Position numbers and translations under genes: made by a program. A model generated the notes under the pieces. That model was not told the DNA's origin, searched no databases, and worked only from the letters and a program-made list of their open reading frames with translations. DNA of 64,000 bases from Nemopilema nomurai (Eukaryota > Cnidaria > Scyphozoa > Rhizostomeae > Rhizostomatidae): assembly GCA_003864495.1 (NCBI GenBank), contig PEDN01001365.1, forward strand, positions 248,001-312,000, in the 5' to 3' direction. Positions 23,501 through 34,937 of the stretch are shown piece after piece; within the stretch, counting starts at the first letter, position 1; each line of letters opens with the position of its first letter.

Positions 23501-26500
23501 ACACGCTCAGAGATTGCAACAAATGTTTGAATTGGCAGGTCAGGCCACAGGTTGTAGGCCAAAGTTCAAGAATCAAAGGTCATAGTTCACCAATATTTAA
23601 AAGCATCTTCAAAGGACCGGCTTGTTTGTGTAGCCTGCTGGTTTTACTAAGGTGCCAGAGTATAATTCCCATCTTGCTAGCGCTCAGACTACTCTGTCTG
23701 TTTTGCTTGTATAATGGGTAGACAATGGTAAAAAACGTCCTTGTAGTCAACAGTATCCTATCATACCTTTAGTCATTCACTGTTAGATCACTTGATCACT
23801 GACTAATCATTCTTTCTGATTTATGATTTGTTCATTGAGACTTTCAATCACATTGTGAATAACCAAGCGTTCAGCAGCAATCAATCGCTGTTATCAGATA
23901 GATCAGATATCTTTCTATTGACTGTACATATCATTGTGCAGAAAAGGCTTTGAGGATGAGAAGTCCAGCTATGATTTTATTAATTAGAAAATAATGATGG
24001 ACTTAATAACGTATTTACCATGGCTTGCTCTACGTTCCTCTCTTTCAATATTCCTGTAAAGCCATATCTCAGCAAATGGATAAAAACCTATTTAAACTAC
24101 TATTAAACTGTAATTTTGCTTCCTTTTCTACAGTTGATGATGAAGAAGAAATGGTGAGTTGAACGCTTTACTAGGCATTCCCTTGGTTCCACTTAGCGGT
24201 CAGTATGACGGCCTCATTATCAAAACGAGTCAAAGTGGAACTATTGAACTCATAACCCAACCTGACTGCCTGCCACTTTCTTCAAGTTTTCGGTTGCTAG
24301 TTGATCTGTAATTGGAACAATGCAAACAAAGGACCTGTTTTGTTGTAGAATTGTCGAGGCCATTTTTGATTGCTTTCTCAAACAATGCAGTTAGGCCCAG
24401 TTCCACTCAGCCAATGAGCGAGCTAACTGATTCACGTGAAACTGCAAATATTACAATGAGGATTGCCGCTATCCGATTAATCTTATTATATTTTTATCGG
24501 ACGATGCATCCTTACATTCTTTCTGAAAGCAGCATCTTTTCAGCTACCAGAAGACTTTCCATTTATTGCTTAGTGAATGTTCTTAGCTGATCGAATATTC
24601 TCTCTCTCTCTCTTCAGGAAGAAGATATGGAAAGCCTGCTGGCAGCTGATTTCGAACTTGGACACTTTTTTAGGGAACGACTGATACCAAGGGTATTTGG
24701 ATCTGATATTTTTTCGTCCTTGAAACCTTTTCAATTAGTCTTGCAGTACAAGTTAATGTAATCTTTCTTTGTAAATATCCGGTTTATATTTACGCTAACC
24801 ATCAGCTAGTAGGCTTAAACTGTTTAGATCAAACTCTCTTTGTTTGAAGGTTGTGCTCTCGGCCCTAAACAATTTCCAGCTTCTCTTTATATAGACCTTC
24901 TACTGTACAGACCCTGTTTTGTACAGCCCCACTTTCTTGTACAGGCCAACTGTTGTAAGAGCAGTTTCTTCTAATCCGGACTTACATTCCACGTCACTTT
25001 GCAATCACTCGCCAATTCACGCTAATTGCCAGGGAATGTAGAAGTTTGTGTGCATGTACAATCAATGTTTTTGTACCATTTCGATGCCCTTTTTTGCAGG
25101 GAATTTTATATTTCACTGGTGAGGCCATTGACGAAGATGACGATGATGATGTAAGTAATGCTAGATTGCTGATTGTGCTAGACATCCAATTCTTAGACTT
25201 CATAGCCTTGGAATCATTTTCGTTTACAAGCTGCAAACTCGTTCACTCTCAACAACCATCTTATGTTGCCTAATTGATACCTTGATGTAAACAGTCCTGT
25301 TAGTTTGGATAAGTGCAGATGCCTATAGGAACGTATTGTCTAAAACGATCGCTTACTGTTCTCCTTTGTATCCCACCATTAAAACTTCATGATTTATTTC
25401 TCTTTAACATCATATTATTGCACTTGGAAATGGCATTTTCATTTAAGTTATCTAATATCTTTCTCTTTACGTGGATGTTGTTTTGTTTTAGTTTGAGGGA
25501 AGTGACGGAGACGAGGTATGCTCTTACTGATAAGATATCTTATTTTGTGTAATTGATTGCGGCAAAACTTTATATAAGTTGCTAGTGAGTTGGTAAATAA
25601 GATATGCAGCCAGAAGTTTCAAAAGGCAACTGCTATAGGAAGTTGATCCAATGTTTTATCAGATAAACTCCCACCGTCCAGAGGTCTTGATGAGTTTTAA
25701 AAGTGAATGTTTGAAAAGTAGATTCTTAGTAGAGAACTAGTTACCATATTTATTACATTCAGATAAAAGTCAAGATGTAGATTTGTGAAGTTGTGCATTT
25801 GTAAAAAGTGGGTCTTCAAAAAAATCTTATATTAGTGATCAAGTTGACTTTGATGTTTGATTCAATAGCTCTGTCGACTTAAGGACGTAAGGATTTCAAG
25901 AACATTGCTTTTCTGCAATCGTAGTAGCATATTTGACCCCTTTGGTAAAGTGAAAGGTCAAAGTAGCACTATTTTGAAGGGACAAGTAGTCAAAGCATCT
26001 TCAAAGGACTGGCAAGCTCCTATAGCATGCCCGTTTTACACAGATGCAATACGACGATGCCTATCTTGCTAGCCTTCAGGTAATGTGTTGCCTGATTGGC
26101 TTGTATAATAGGCAGACAGGATCTTTCCTAGTTTTTTGCCTCAATGATCTTCATTGGGTCCATTCAAGCTTTATATCAATTTTACAATTTTCTTGATGTT
26201 TCTTCATTTGTGAAGGGTGACGATGAAGAACTTGACGATGATGAAGACCCTGATTTCGTTCCACCACCGGTAAACTATAGTTTTCTGTTACATTCTTCTC
26301 TACGCTGCATTTTATTGCAGCAGAGACATTGACGTCTTTGTGCCTCGCCTTTAATGTTGCACTGTGTCAGACAAACTTCACCCGTATTGGTCAGCTTAAA
26401 AGAAGCCTGCCTCGCTTTGATCAGCTAGGCCTTCTGATAACGGCAAGACAGGAAGTCGTCACAGGGAACTGCCAGGTCATTAATGCCGTCACGTGGTAAA

Positions 26501-27287
26501 CAAGGAACCATTAAGGACAGCCAGTTTTTATTGACAGGCAACCTTACTATAGATTAGATGATTAGATGATTAAGCATCATCTCGAAACTTGCTGTTCCTC
26601 TCAGTGAATTGCAACGTTCCATTCTGGTGCTACATGAATCATTGTCTAGTTTGCATTGTCTGCATCATTTTCGTTTTATGCAGCTGCAGTCAAGACGTAC
26701 ATTTAACCTTAAATTTGTTCCTTATGGAATCACACTATCATTCCTAATCACATCATTCCTAATCACCTAATCATAACTCATATCATAGTTGTTGTTGCAC
26801 CTATCGTTCATAATCACTTAGCCATAACCTACATGACGATCAATCAATGTTCAATCATTATTGATTCTCATCTAATTCTTAACCCAAATAATTATAGATG
26901 CTCGCAGATTTGTTTAGAGTTCTTTATAAATTACACACCAGTAGCATACTGTTGGCCTCCAATTCTTGAATATCATACTCATTCCATGCTTTCACACACT
27001 ACTTGTTTCTTATGTCCAATTGTCATTTTCCAAATTTACAAAGGCATGAAAACATACTTCAAGTTTACCCTGATCCTTGACATCTCGTGCTTGTAAATGC
27101 TTATATATTATACGGCAAGCCATTCACGCATCATGCACAAACATTGAGCCTCTTGTTCTTTGTATGTAATACCTTAAAGCCTGGCCTACACCTTCGATAC
27201 TAGTTTACCTGTTGTTTAAGGGCGGTGATTGGATTCTCTGCTTCGTTTTAGGGTGGAGAGAAACCCGCAGAATGCAAACAGCAGTAA
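17538..27287 (+). CDS. NAP1L1/4-like: Nucleosome assembly protein 1-like
   Basis: Eighteen coding exons close in frame: 17538-17620, 18308-18432, 18899-18939, 19297-19389, 19948-20073, 20565-20616, 21099-21169, 21298-21399, 22539-22589, 22790-22878, 22989-23059, 23316-23390, 24134-24153, 24618-24692, 25100-25150, 25492-25515, 26216-26269, 27252-27287. The product is 412 residues. NAP-domain blocks are near identical to the animal family: VKRRVNALKNIQ, EVHDLEMKYAEHF, WLTAMKNVELLSDMIQ, the CSIDWKKGKNVTQKTIKKKQ block, and NDSFFNFFAPPE. An acidic tail ends in KPAECKQQ, a C-terminal prenylation-type ending also seen in vertebrate NAP1L1. Role: histone H2A-H2B and H1 chaperone, nuclear-cytoplasmic. 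The exon 3 acceptor is ambiguous by 8 bases (18891 or 18899); only 18899 keeps frame. Its introns host five H/ACA snoRNAs. Confidence 0.97.
19482..19617 (+). ncRNA. H/ACA snoRNA, family 1 copy 1 (NAP1L intron 4)
   Basis: Two hairpins with H and ACA boxes. The 5' hairpin pairs GCAAC (19485) with GTTGC (19538), with inner CAGTG/CACTG. The hinge holds AAACAA, matching ANANNA. The 3' hairpin pairs GGTTGC (19557) with GCAACC (19604), with inner CTAAG/CTTGG and CTTC/GAAG. Its guide pocket is cgctat on the left and acgat on the right. ACA lies at 19612-19614, three bases from the inferred end. The target RNA is not assigned. Confidence 0.85.
20651..20907 (+). mobile_element. tRNA-derived SINE, sense copy (NAP1L intron 6)
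   Basis: The tRNA-like head has an A-box region (tggctcagtggttaga, from 20664) and a B box (ggtttgagtcc at 20708-20718). A conserved body follows (gaggagagtc, aggaatcacaag, accaggaca), with a tacaaa-rich tail. It is homologous to the inverted copy at 51369-51565. The acceptor-stem ends do not form a functional tRNA. Confidence 0.8.
21969..22106 (+). ncRNA. H/ACA snoRNA, family 1 copy 2 (NAP1L intron 8)
   Basis: Same architecture as the intron 4 copy. The 5' hairpin pairs GCAAC (21974) with GTTGC (22027), with inner GTGATA/TATCAC now perfectly paired. The H box is AGATCA (22034-22039). The 3' hairpin pairs GGTTGC (22046) with GCAACC (22093), with CTAAG/CTTGG inside and the identical cgctat/acgat pocket. 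ACA is at 22101-22103. Confidence 0.85.
22318..22430. repeat. Short tandem repeat, about 29 bp unit
   Basis: Four imperfect copies of a unit resembling caatgtaaattattccaggt lie in NAP1L intron 8, 3' of the snoRNA. Variation between copies is mostly substitutions. Confidence 0.7.
23600..23727 (+). ncRNA. H/ACA snoRNA, family 2 copy A (NAP1L intron 12)
   Basis: The 5' hairpin pairs GCATCT (23603) with AGGTGC (23650), with inner CCGGC/GCTGG around a pocket of tcaaagga and ttttacta. The H box is AGAGTA (23657-23662). The 3' hairpin pairs CCCAT (23668) with ATGGG (23714), with inner CAGAC/GTCTG and AGC/GCT, pocket cttgct and tgtata. ACA is at 23722-23724, three bases from the inferred end. The pocket-to-ACA spacing is about 14, as in known H/ACA RNAs. 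Confidence 0.85.
24383..24519 (+). ncRNA. H/ACA snoRNA, family 1 copy 3, diverged (NAP1L intron 13)
   Basis: The 5' hairpin pairs TGCAGTT (24386) with AACTGCA (24440), with inner CAGTT/AACTG. The H box is ATATTA (24448-24453). The 3' hairpin pairs GGAT-GC (one bulged T, from 24460) with GCATCC (24506); the inner stem is CCGAT/ATCGG instead of CTAAG/CTTGG, a compensatory change. The pocket cgctat/acgat is identical to copies 1 and 2. ACA is at 24514-24516. Confidence 0.85.
25992..26121 (+). ncRNA. H/ACA snoRNA, family 2 copy B (NAP1L intron 16)
   Basis: The 5' hairpin pairs GCATCT (25995) with AGATGC (26042), pocket tcaaagga and ttttacac. The H box is ATACGA (26049-26054). The 3' hairpin pairs GCCTAT (26059) with ATAGGC (26108), with inner AGCC/GGCT and CAGG/CCTG and the same cttgct and tgtata pocket as copy A. 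ACA is at 26116-26118. Stems differ from copy A while staying paired. Confidence 0.85.
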
Positions 27288-27985
27288 AGGATGCCCCCCC
27301 CCTCGCCTGCTTGCTTATTTATAACAATCCGTACCTCTGCGTTGGTAGCAGTAAATAATATTGCACTAGATCTCGGCCAATATTGTCTGGCGTGCGGTAT
27401 TGGCCGAATTGTCACCACGAGAAGCTATTGACTGTGTTTATTTTCTAAGCATAGGACATGCATTATGTAAGATCCAATGGCATTTGTGAAGATTCATTTC
27501 TAAAATATTTGTGCAAAACATTGTATTAGTTCATTAAACAATGAAATCTTTCTGAAATGAATGTGTCTCTATCTGTCATATCTCGACATAGTCTTCAAGA
27601 TGTTCTGCTTTTAAACAGAGCAAAGTCTTTCAATAGTCTATTGAAAGACTTTGAACAGAGAGAGTCATATAAGTTCATTTGGGGAGGTAGGGACCCTAAA
27701 GTCGATTTAAAGTCGAGTTCCTGTCCTATCAGCTCGGTCATATTCGTTTGAATGCTTTTAAAACTTAAGCTTATCAGATAGGAACGATTGAATGTCAGAC
27801 GATAAGAGTGGAGCCCTAAATTATATTCCCAGAGTGCCCTCTCTCTAAAAGGTGTATGCTGTACATGCGGCCACAGGTTCCTAATTATTCCATAGTCAAT
27901 ACGGAGGAGCGATTTAAATGTTGGTCGCGCAAATGCTTGGTTACAAACAAAATGGCGGAACCAAAAACGTAAATTGATCTTGAAA
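27288..27985. other. Intergenic between NAP1L and LRRIQ1
   Basis: About 700 bp with the NAP1L 3' UTR (an ATTAAA at 27533-27538 may serve for polyadenylation), a perfect palindrome (27621-27653) and the LRRIQ1 promoter. A forkhead-type ACAAACA lies at 27943-27949. A six-codon upstream ORF runs 27952-27972, just before the LRRIQ1 start. Confidence 0.5.
27621..27653. repeat. Perfect inverted repeat, 16-bp arms, 1-nt spacer
   Basis: The arm caaagtctttcaatag at 27621-27636 is followed by t and then its exact reverse complement at 27638-27653. It lies 3' of NAP1L and 5' of LRRIQ1 and could fold into a cruciform or an RNA hairpin. Confidence 0.9.
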
Positions 27986-30900
27986 ATGGCGAACATATAC
28001 TATGATATGAACGCTGGCCAAACAAGCGATGAGGAAATTGAGGCATTGATTCAACAGCAATTGGATGCGCTGGAAGATGATGTGCATGAGTTAGAGAAAG
28101 ACGTTGACTTCGACGATAAAACCTCCGCAAGCAATGAAGTGCTGGATGAGGTTTCACTTATTTAAAGTTCACTGTCTTCCTGTTACCTTGTCTCAAAGGA
28201 AATTTGTAATTTGCATTACCAGATAAATTTTTGGCAAATTGTGCTATTTTAACTGCCAGATTTTGGCTCTTCTCATGCATATGTATAGGGTTTTTTAATA
28301 ATGTGACAAAACATTGGCGTGAAGTTTAGCCACTACCTGAGTTCCACATTCTTATAAACAAAATGGATTTGGCAGATACTGAATGAAATGCTATTAAAAT
28401 TCCAATAATTATGATATTTCCCCCTGGAGACAAGTGTTGATTGGCAACTTAGGCTATTCAGAAGTTCATTCTAGAACGAATTCCATTCAAAGAGAAATTT
28501 TTTGAAGGGAAACAAGTAAAAGCTGTTTTGTCCAAATTAGAGAATGGCGCAAAGCAAAATATATTCATGAATAACTGCGAAAAGGTATTGAGTATAACCT
28601 TCTGGCCACTTTTATGAATGCAATTGTCTGTCAACATATGCAAGTTTTATGATACCCTACCTAGTCTTTGATTTCTGCAAATACAGGTCTTCTATGGTCA
28701 CATCAACTTTTTTTACATCTGAACTGCTAACCTAAGAAGTTTTATGCATATTTTTTCTTATATAAAGCAGGATATGATTCTAGTGAATGGCAGGGCTATC
28801 CCTTATTGATTTCTGATATATGTTTTTTCTAACAATTTATTTCTGTTCAATGTATAGGTTGAAGCTTATGATAAAAGCATTAGTCAATACATTGATTTGA
28901 TAAAGTACAGCCAACAGAGGGCTGATGAAACTATTGTTGCCAGCCAAAAAGCGCTTACGCAAGATGGTAATGGTAATTGTTTGTTTATTAGTGAATATTT
29001 GTTCTCTTGATGCACTTCTTTTATTCAGAAGATACCCCAAGCATTTCAGTAGCACCATGTACATGACTAAAAACTTTCAAAGGCAGCGCTTCCTTTTTTT
29101 GGATGTTGTTAGTAGGGAAGAGAAATAGCTGACTTGCTCAGACATCACCATCGGTGGGCATGGCACACAAAATATGGATATGGTTGCTAGGGATGTCATT
29201 GTCAATAGGGAAGAGAAAATCAAGAGTTTTTTACTTAAAATGTGAAGTGAAACGAAGCTAAAAGAAATTGCTTATGATAGCCTAGTTATAATTTTGTGGA
29301 AGCTCTAATTATATTTGGTTTTACACTTTGGTATGCAAACTGGCTAGAAAACCATTCAAGGAAAGATTCCGGGTCACCTAGTGATTTGCATTTCATCCAT
29401 GCTTGTATTTGGGATTATTGCTAACTACATGGGACATGGCTATCTCCCAATACACATTGCTTCTGTATTTACTTGACTGCACAGATTCTCAAACCAACAT
29501 GGACACAGTATTTGCTGAAAAACTCAAGAATCTGCTTCAAGAGGATGATCAAGATTCAATTTCTCTCTCTGATGACTTGCTGCAGCTAAGAGATAACGTA
29601 TGTTGATCAAATTTTTCTGTGCCATACTATGCATCAAAGATTTTCATTTGCTTAGCTCTATAGTACTTCTAACTGATTTTCTCAATAATTTGAATTTTTA
29701 AATACTTTTAAATTTAATATTGAGAAGTATGTATATATATTTACAAGATAAATCAATTTATTTTTCCTTGTACTTTTATAAGTACTAACAAGTGGATAGC
29801 ACTAAGGCTCCATTTAAATTTTTGCCAGCTTTTTTATTTATCTTTCTGAAAGCGCTAAACTTAGAGCTTTCCTACCTTAAGAATCTATTTCAAGATTTAA
29901 GAATTACGTTATCAAAACATTTTCTGTTGCAGGCTCTTAAGGAACTTGAGCAGAACGACCTTGAAGAGAAATCTGAAAATGACCTGATTGTTGCTGTCTA
30001 TGACACAGGTTAGTCTTAGGATATACCTTACAAGAGTTCAACCTCAAATATACTTTCCTGAGCAGTGGCAATCACGATGAAGGCTCTTCTTCATTTAGGC
30101 TCTCTTTCAAACATACTTGAATGAATTAACATTCTTTCTTTCTTCCTCTTATGATCTACCTTCTTATTATCAAATTGAACATGAGTCATTCATTGAAGCC
30201 TTTTTGTAAGCACACACCCTTCAAAAATTATTACCGTAAATCCTCGAATTGGCCCCCCCCCCGAAAAAACTCCCACCCTAGAACTACAAATTTTCAATAA
30301 GCCCCCCCCGCGATTTGTTGATTTTTCACTCCAGAGGTTGCCTTTGGCATTTTAGTGAATTACCACAAAAAATTATATTTTTGTTAATAATTTAATCAAA
30401 TGTTTCTTTATACTTGGGCTATTTTTTATATTATGAAAAGAAAGAAATTTCAAAAATTGTATTTTTATGTGGCATGTTTATAAGCCCCCCCTCGAATAAG
30501 CCGCCCCCCTCGAATAAGCCCCCCCCCTCGAATAAGCCCCCATCCAAAAATATCAAAAATGAATAAGCCCCCAGGGGGCTAACTCGAGGATTTACGGTAT
30601 TATCGTCACCACTTCATCTGGTCCCCCTCTTAACTCGAGGATTTACGGTATTATCGTCACCACTTCATCTGGTCCCCCTCTTCTCCTAGCAGACTAAGGT
30701 TTCTGGCAAAGTTAAAAGGAAATTGAAATCAAGTTCTGAATTGTAAATCAGTTGAAGTTTATAACGAAAATCCCATATGGTGAAACGTCTGGCATAATAA
30801 CGTGACCCAAGCCTCCTAATTCAAGTGTTCAGTATCACCAGCTACGATACGCTACACTAACAGTGAAGCCTGTTTTGCAAAGAATGATCATTCTTTCTTT

Positions 30901-33900
30901 GTTTCAGGGTTGACTGAACAAATTACAAAACTGGAAGAAGAAGAAAGCGACAAGCTACAGGCTTTACTCCGAAGGCAAGAAGAAGAGACTAAGTTGGAGG
31001 CAGAAAAGATGATCAAGGCAAAGGAAGAACTGCTTTTGATGGAGAAAAAGATTGAAGAAAAAGCTGTACAAAGGCAGGAAGTTTTTGAGAGAAACCAGCA
31101 AGCATTCAAGGTTTGAAATTTTTTGCTTCAGGGTCGATTTCCTAGCAAGATTAATGGTGCGATTGTCCGACAATTCCTGCATGATTAATAAATTAGAACT
31201 GTCACCTTCCTTGTCCCACGGCCTTTCTGCCACGGCTATTGTACCAGCCTTTGTACCACAACATTTGTACCACTGCCTTTGTACCACAACCTTTGTTTCA
31301 GGGCCTTTGTACCACGACATTATTTGTTTGACCGCCTTTGTACCACAACCTTTGTGTCACGGCTATTGTACCACCACATTACACTTTAATTCACTTTATT
31401 CAATTCACAAACACTTTATTTAAGTCGATTAACAGTCATCGGCAGTATTTCGATTTAATTTGATTGTTATCGCTTGAGTGAAAGGGATTGATGTTAAGGA
31501 TTGATGAATGTGTTTTTAAGGAGATCGAGAAAACTGTCACAGCCGGACCAAATCAAGATTCTTTTCTTAAAACGATGGAGGTCCAGTTTAAGGTATGATT
31601 TTGTTCAGTAGGTTTTTTCCAAGTTTGTAAACCAAGTAAGATCTGTAAACCAAGTTTACATACTTAAGTTTTTTCTTAAGTATGCAAAAGTCATAAAATG
31701 ACCATGACAAAACAAATAGCCAGTTGAAAACGAGGGTTCTGTTAAAAACAATCGGAAACCCGGAACTAGATTCCCAGAAATTTTTCTGGTTTGACAGAAA
31801 AATTTCATGAAAACATGATAAAAACAGCTGTTTTATGTTCTTGTTTAATTTTTTTGCATGATCCATCTTTGCCAAATAAAAATAATCTAACAACAACAAC
31901 AAGTAACAAAATTTTATTGGAAACTTTCTCCAGAACCAATTAATTAGAAACCCTTCAAAAAAGTATGCATATAATTGGAAGAAATATTGTACATAGTATA
32001 TATACCTAGCAGAAAGTGTTTACCCTGTTAACCAGGTTCCTAGAAAGAAAATATTTCTCGCAGATCTGCCAATCAGCTGCCAATCAACTTTAACAAGAAA
32101 AATATGACTGTGATTGATCACTATATTCAATGATGGAAACCTTGAAGAAAGATTTCAGCAAGGGCTAAATTATGAAATAAATATATTGTAAAAGATAATT
32201 ATATTGACAAAACATGTGTGTTAATTACATTATTTATTGCTCAGTACAAGCTGCACAGGTGGATATAAAACATCATGAAATCAGAAACAAACTTCCAACA
32301 TCAGACTAACAACAACACAATACAACTTATTTCATAAAATATAATAAAATCAGAAGTTTTATCCGTCAAGTAGATAACTTATTCATCATGGCAATAATGT
32401 TAACATGTGATCAAGAACATTGTGAGAGTCATCAGTGATAGGAATAGCCTGTCAGGGATGCGTAAAAAAGAGAGGGCAGTTTGATGGAAATCTAGGCAAA
32501 GCACTTTCTTCAGGATCGATGATATCAGGTCTATAACATCCTATCATGATTAATAATTCGTTCAAACGTGATAATACATTTATAAACATTTTATCATACA
32601 TATGAGATGATAAAGATGACCATTAATTACAAAAAGTCTTATAAGGTCACTTTTGCAGTGTGTTGTAACTTGGGGGTGGTGCAGTAGGGTATGCTGGTGG
32701 GGGTGCATCTGGAAACAAGCCGCTTTGCTCAACAGGAGGAATGTATGATGGGGGTCCATGTGACATCTGTGTTACGTTCTGAGTGTTCGCAGGCTGCGGT
32801 GATGGAAAAGCACCTTGTGTCATGGTTGGTCCTTGACCAACTGGCTCTGTTTGCCGTGTGTCACTACTGGGCACTGAGGTTGTTGCAATATCATAGGGTG
32901 GTGGTGCAGCAAACCCTTGAGGTGGGTATGACCCACCAGGTGGAGGGTAAGGATGCCCAGCAGTTGGGTATGGTCCACCAAATGCCATTGATGTGCCGTC
33001 TGTGGGGTATGCTGAAGTGCTGATAGGGTATGCATTATTTGCAGTGGGGTAGAATGGCTGGGCCGGATAAGGGTTGGTTGGTTTGGGGTAAGATGGTGCT
33101 GTGGTTGTTGCAGTATGTGTAGTTGAAATGACAGCTGTTTGATCTGCTTGCATTGTGACAATAGCTTGCTGGTTGGCTAACGCATTGTTGTGGAGTCTCA
33201 TCCGGCGCCGATATTTAGCCAAAAACACAACAGCAATACAGATGACGATTATTGGGAGTGATATTTTCCAAACAATTGAAGAATAAGTAGAGCTGTCATA
33301 ATCTCTGTTATTATAGTTGTTTGTGTTGCTGTTAGACTTAGGTTTTGCTGAAAAGCAGAATAAAAAACAATAATTGGACTAGAATAAAATGAGAAATTGA
33401 ATGAAACATCAGAATGATTAAGATATGATGTGTGATGATAAGAAAGTAGTTAAAAATCTTTAAAAGATAGCTATAATATATTTTCCACACTAAGCAGATT
33501 TTGTTAGTTAAAAATTTTAAACCAATGTTATGCTATAAACTTTTCTTAATGTAAATAAATGATACAAATTTATTTGAATGAACTACTGAACAAGAAGTTT
33601 GATACAAGAACAGTTTAGAAATTGCACATCCTGCAAAGATATCACAATCTACAAAAAATTCTTTTTACACTATGTGTACAGAATAATTGTATTAACATTT
33701 CTTGGTACTTTATATCCCAGAAACTGTGTTGTTTCGAGAAGTGGAATCCATGAAGAAAAAAAGAAAGTTTTTTCCTCTTTTAATGTCGGTGATGAGTCCC
33801 ACACTAATGTGCCTCTATTACTGTTGGTAAGACCATAAGAGGGCTTTCTCAGTTTTTGGAAAAGAACTGGAGTTCCTCTTGAAAAATCATGCATAGGTTT

Positions 33901-34860
33901 GTTTGCCAGCCTGCCATTTGATACAAATAAAAAATCATACTTGCAAGAAGAATACTTTAACTTACAAAATGTGATGTATCCTGCAACAAACCCTCTCTTG
34001 TAAGAAATTGGAGATGACCTTTCAAATTCAAGCTGAACATATTTGTCAAATGTAATGTATGACACTTGGTTGCTTGTTGAGCAGAGTTTGCCAAAGCGTT
34101 GTGATACAAAGGCAATTGAGTAGTTTGACCCTGGTAGAAAACCAAAAGATTATGGAAAACAACTTTTAAGCATGTAGATTGCTATGCAGCTGACTATTTG
34201 AAATTTCTATTTTGAAGTATTTTCAACAACCTTAAAATTAAGAATAATACGAATGGGAAAAGATTGGAAAATATCTGGAAAGTGTCTTTATTATGTTACT
34301 GGTATGAATATTGTCAAATAAAATGTGATATCTGCTCATCCATTTTGCAGAGACTTACTGATCATAATTTGGAGCAATTGATTGATCTATCTCCAGCTGA
34401 TATGGGTCATTTACCCAAATTTTGAAACATTAGGCCATAGTTTAAATATTTCTGATGAACACTCCTTATTAGCTGTATTCATAAGTTACAGTAATAGCAT
34501 GGTTCAACATAAATCTATTAACACCAGACCACACCAATCTAAAATGGCACTATTTATTTTGCAATGTCACAGTTAAAGTGATGAAAAAGGTAAAAAGATT
34601 ACAAAGAGATTGATTGGATTCGGTATTTAGTACCTACCTTTTATTGCAATGCAATCAATTGTATTTAGATCTATGTCCATAAATACAATCTTCATAGCAT
34701 TGTGAGAGTAACTGCGTGTAATCTTATGCTTGCAATTTGTGTAGGATCTAGCGTATTGGTCTGGCCAATCATTTGAATAGATTACACCTGAGGTACTGGA
34801 CAAGTATAACTGCCTAAAATCAGACACAGAAATCATCAAATATATAAAATTAGATATATC

Positions 34861-34937
<77 letters not shown>

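Noticed and set aside
26390..26480. H/ACA-like hairpin with AAAAGA and ACA in NAP1L intron 17
   Set aside because: ATCAG/CTGAT and TGCC/GGCA pair, but the pocket-to-ACA spacing is only about 9 bases and no convincing 5' hairpin exists.
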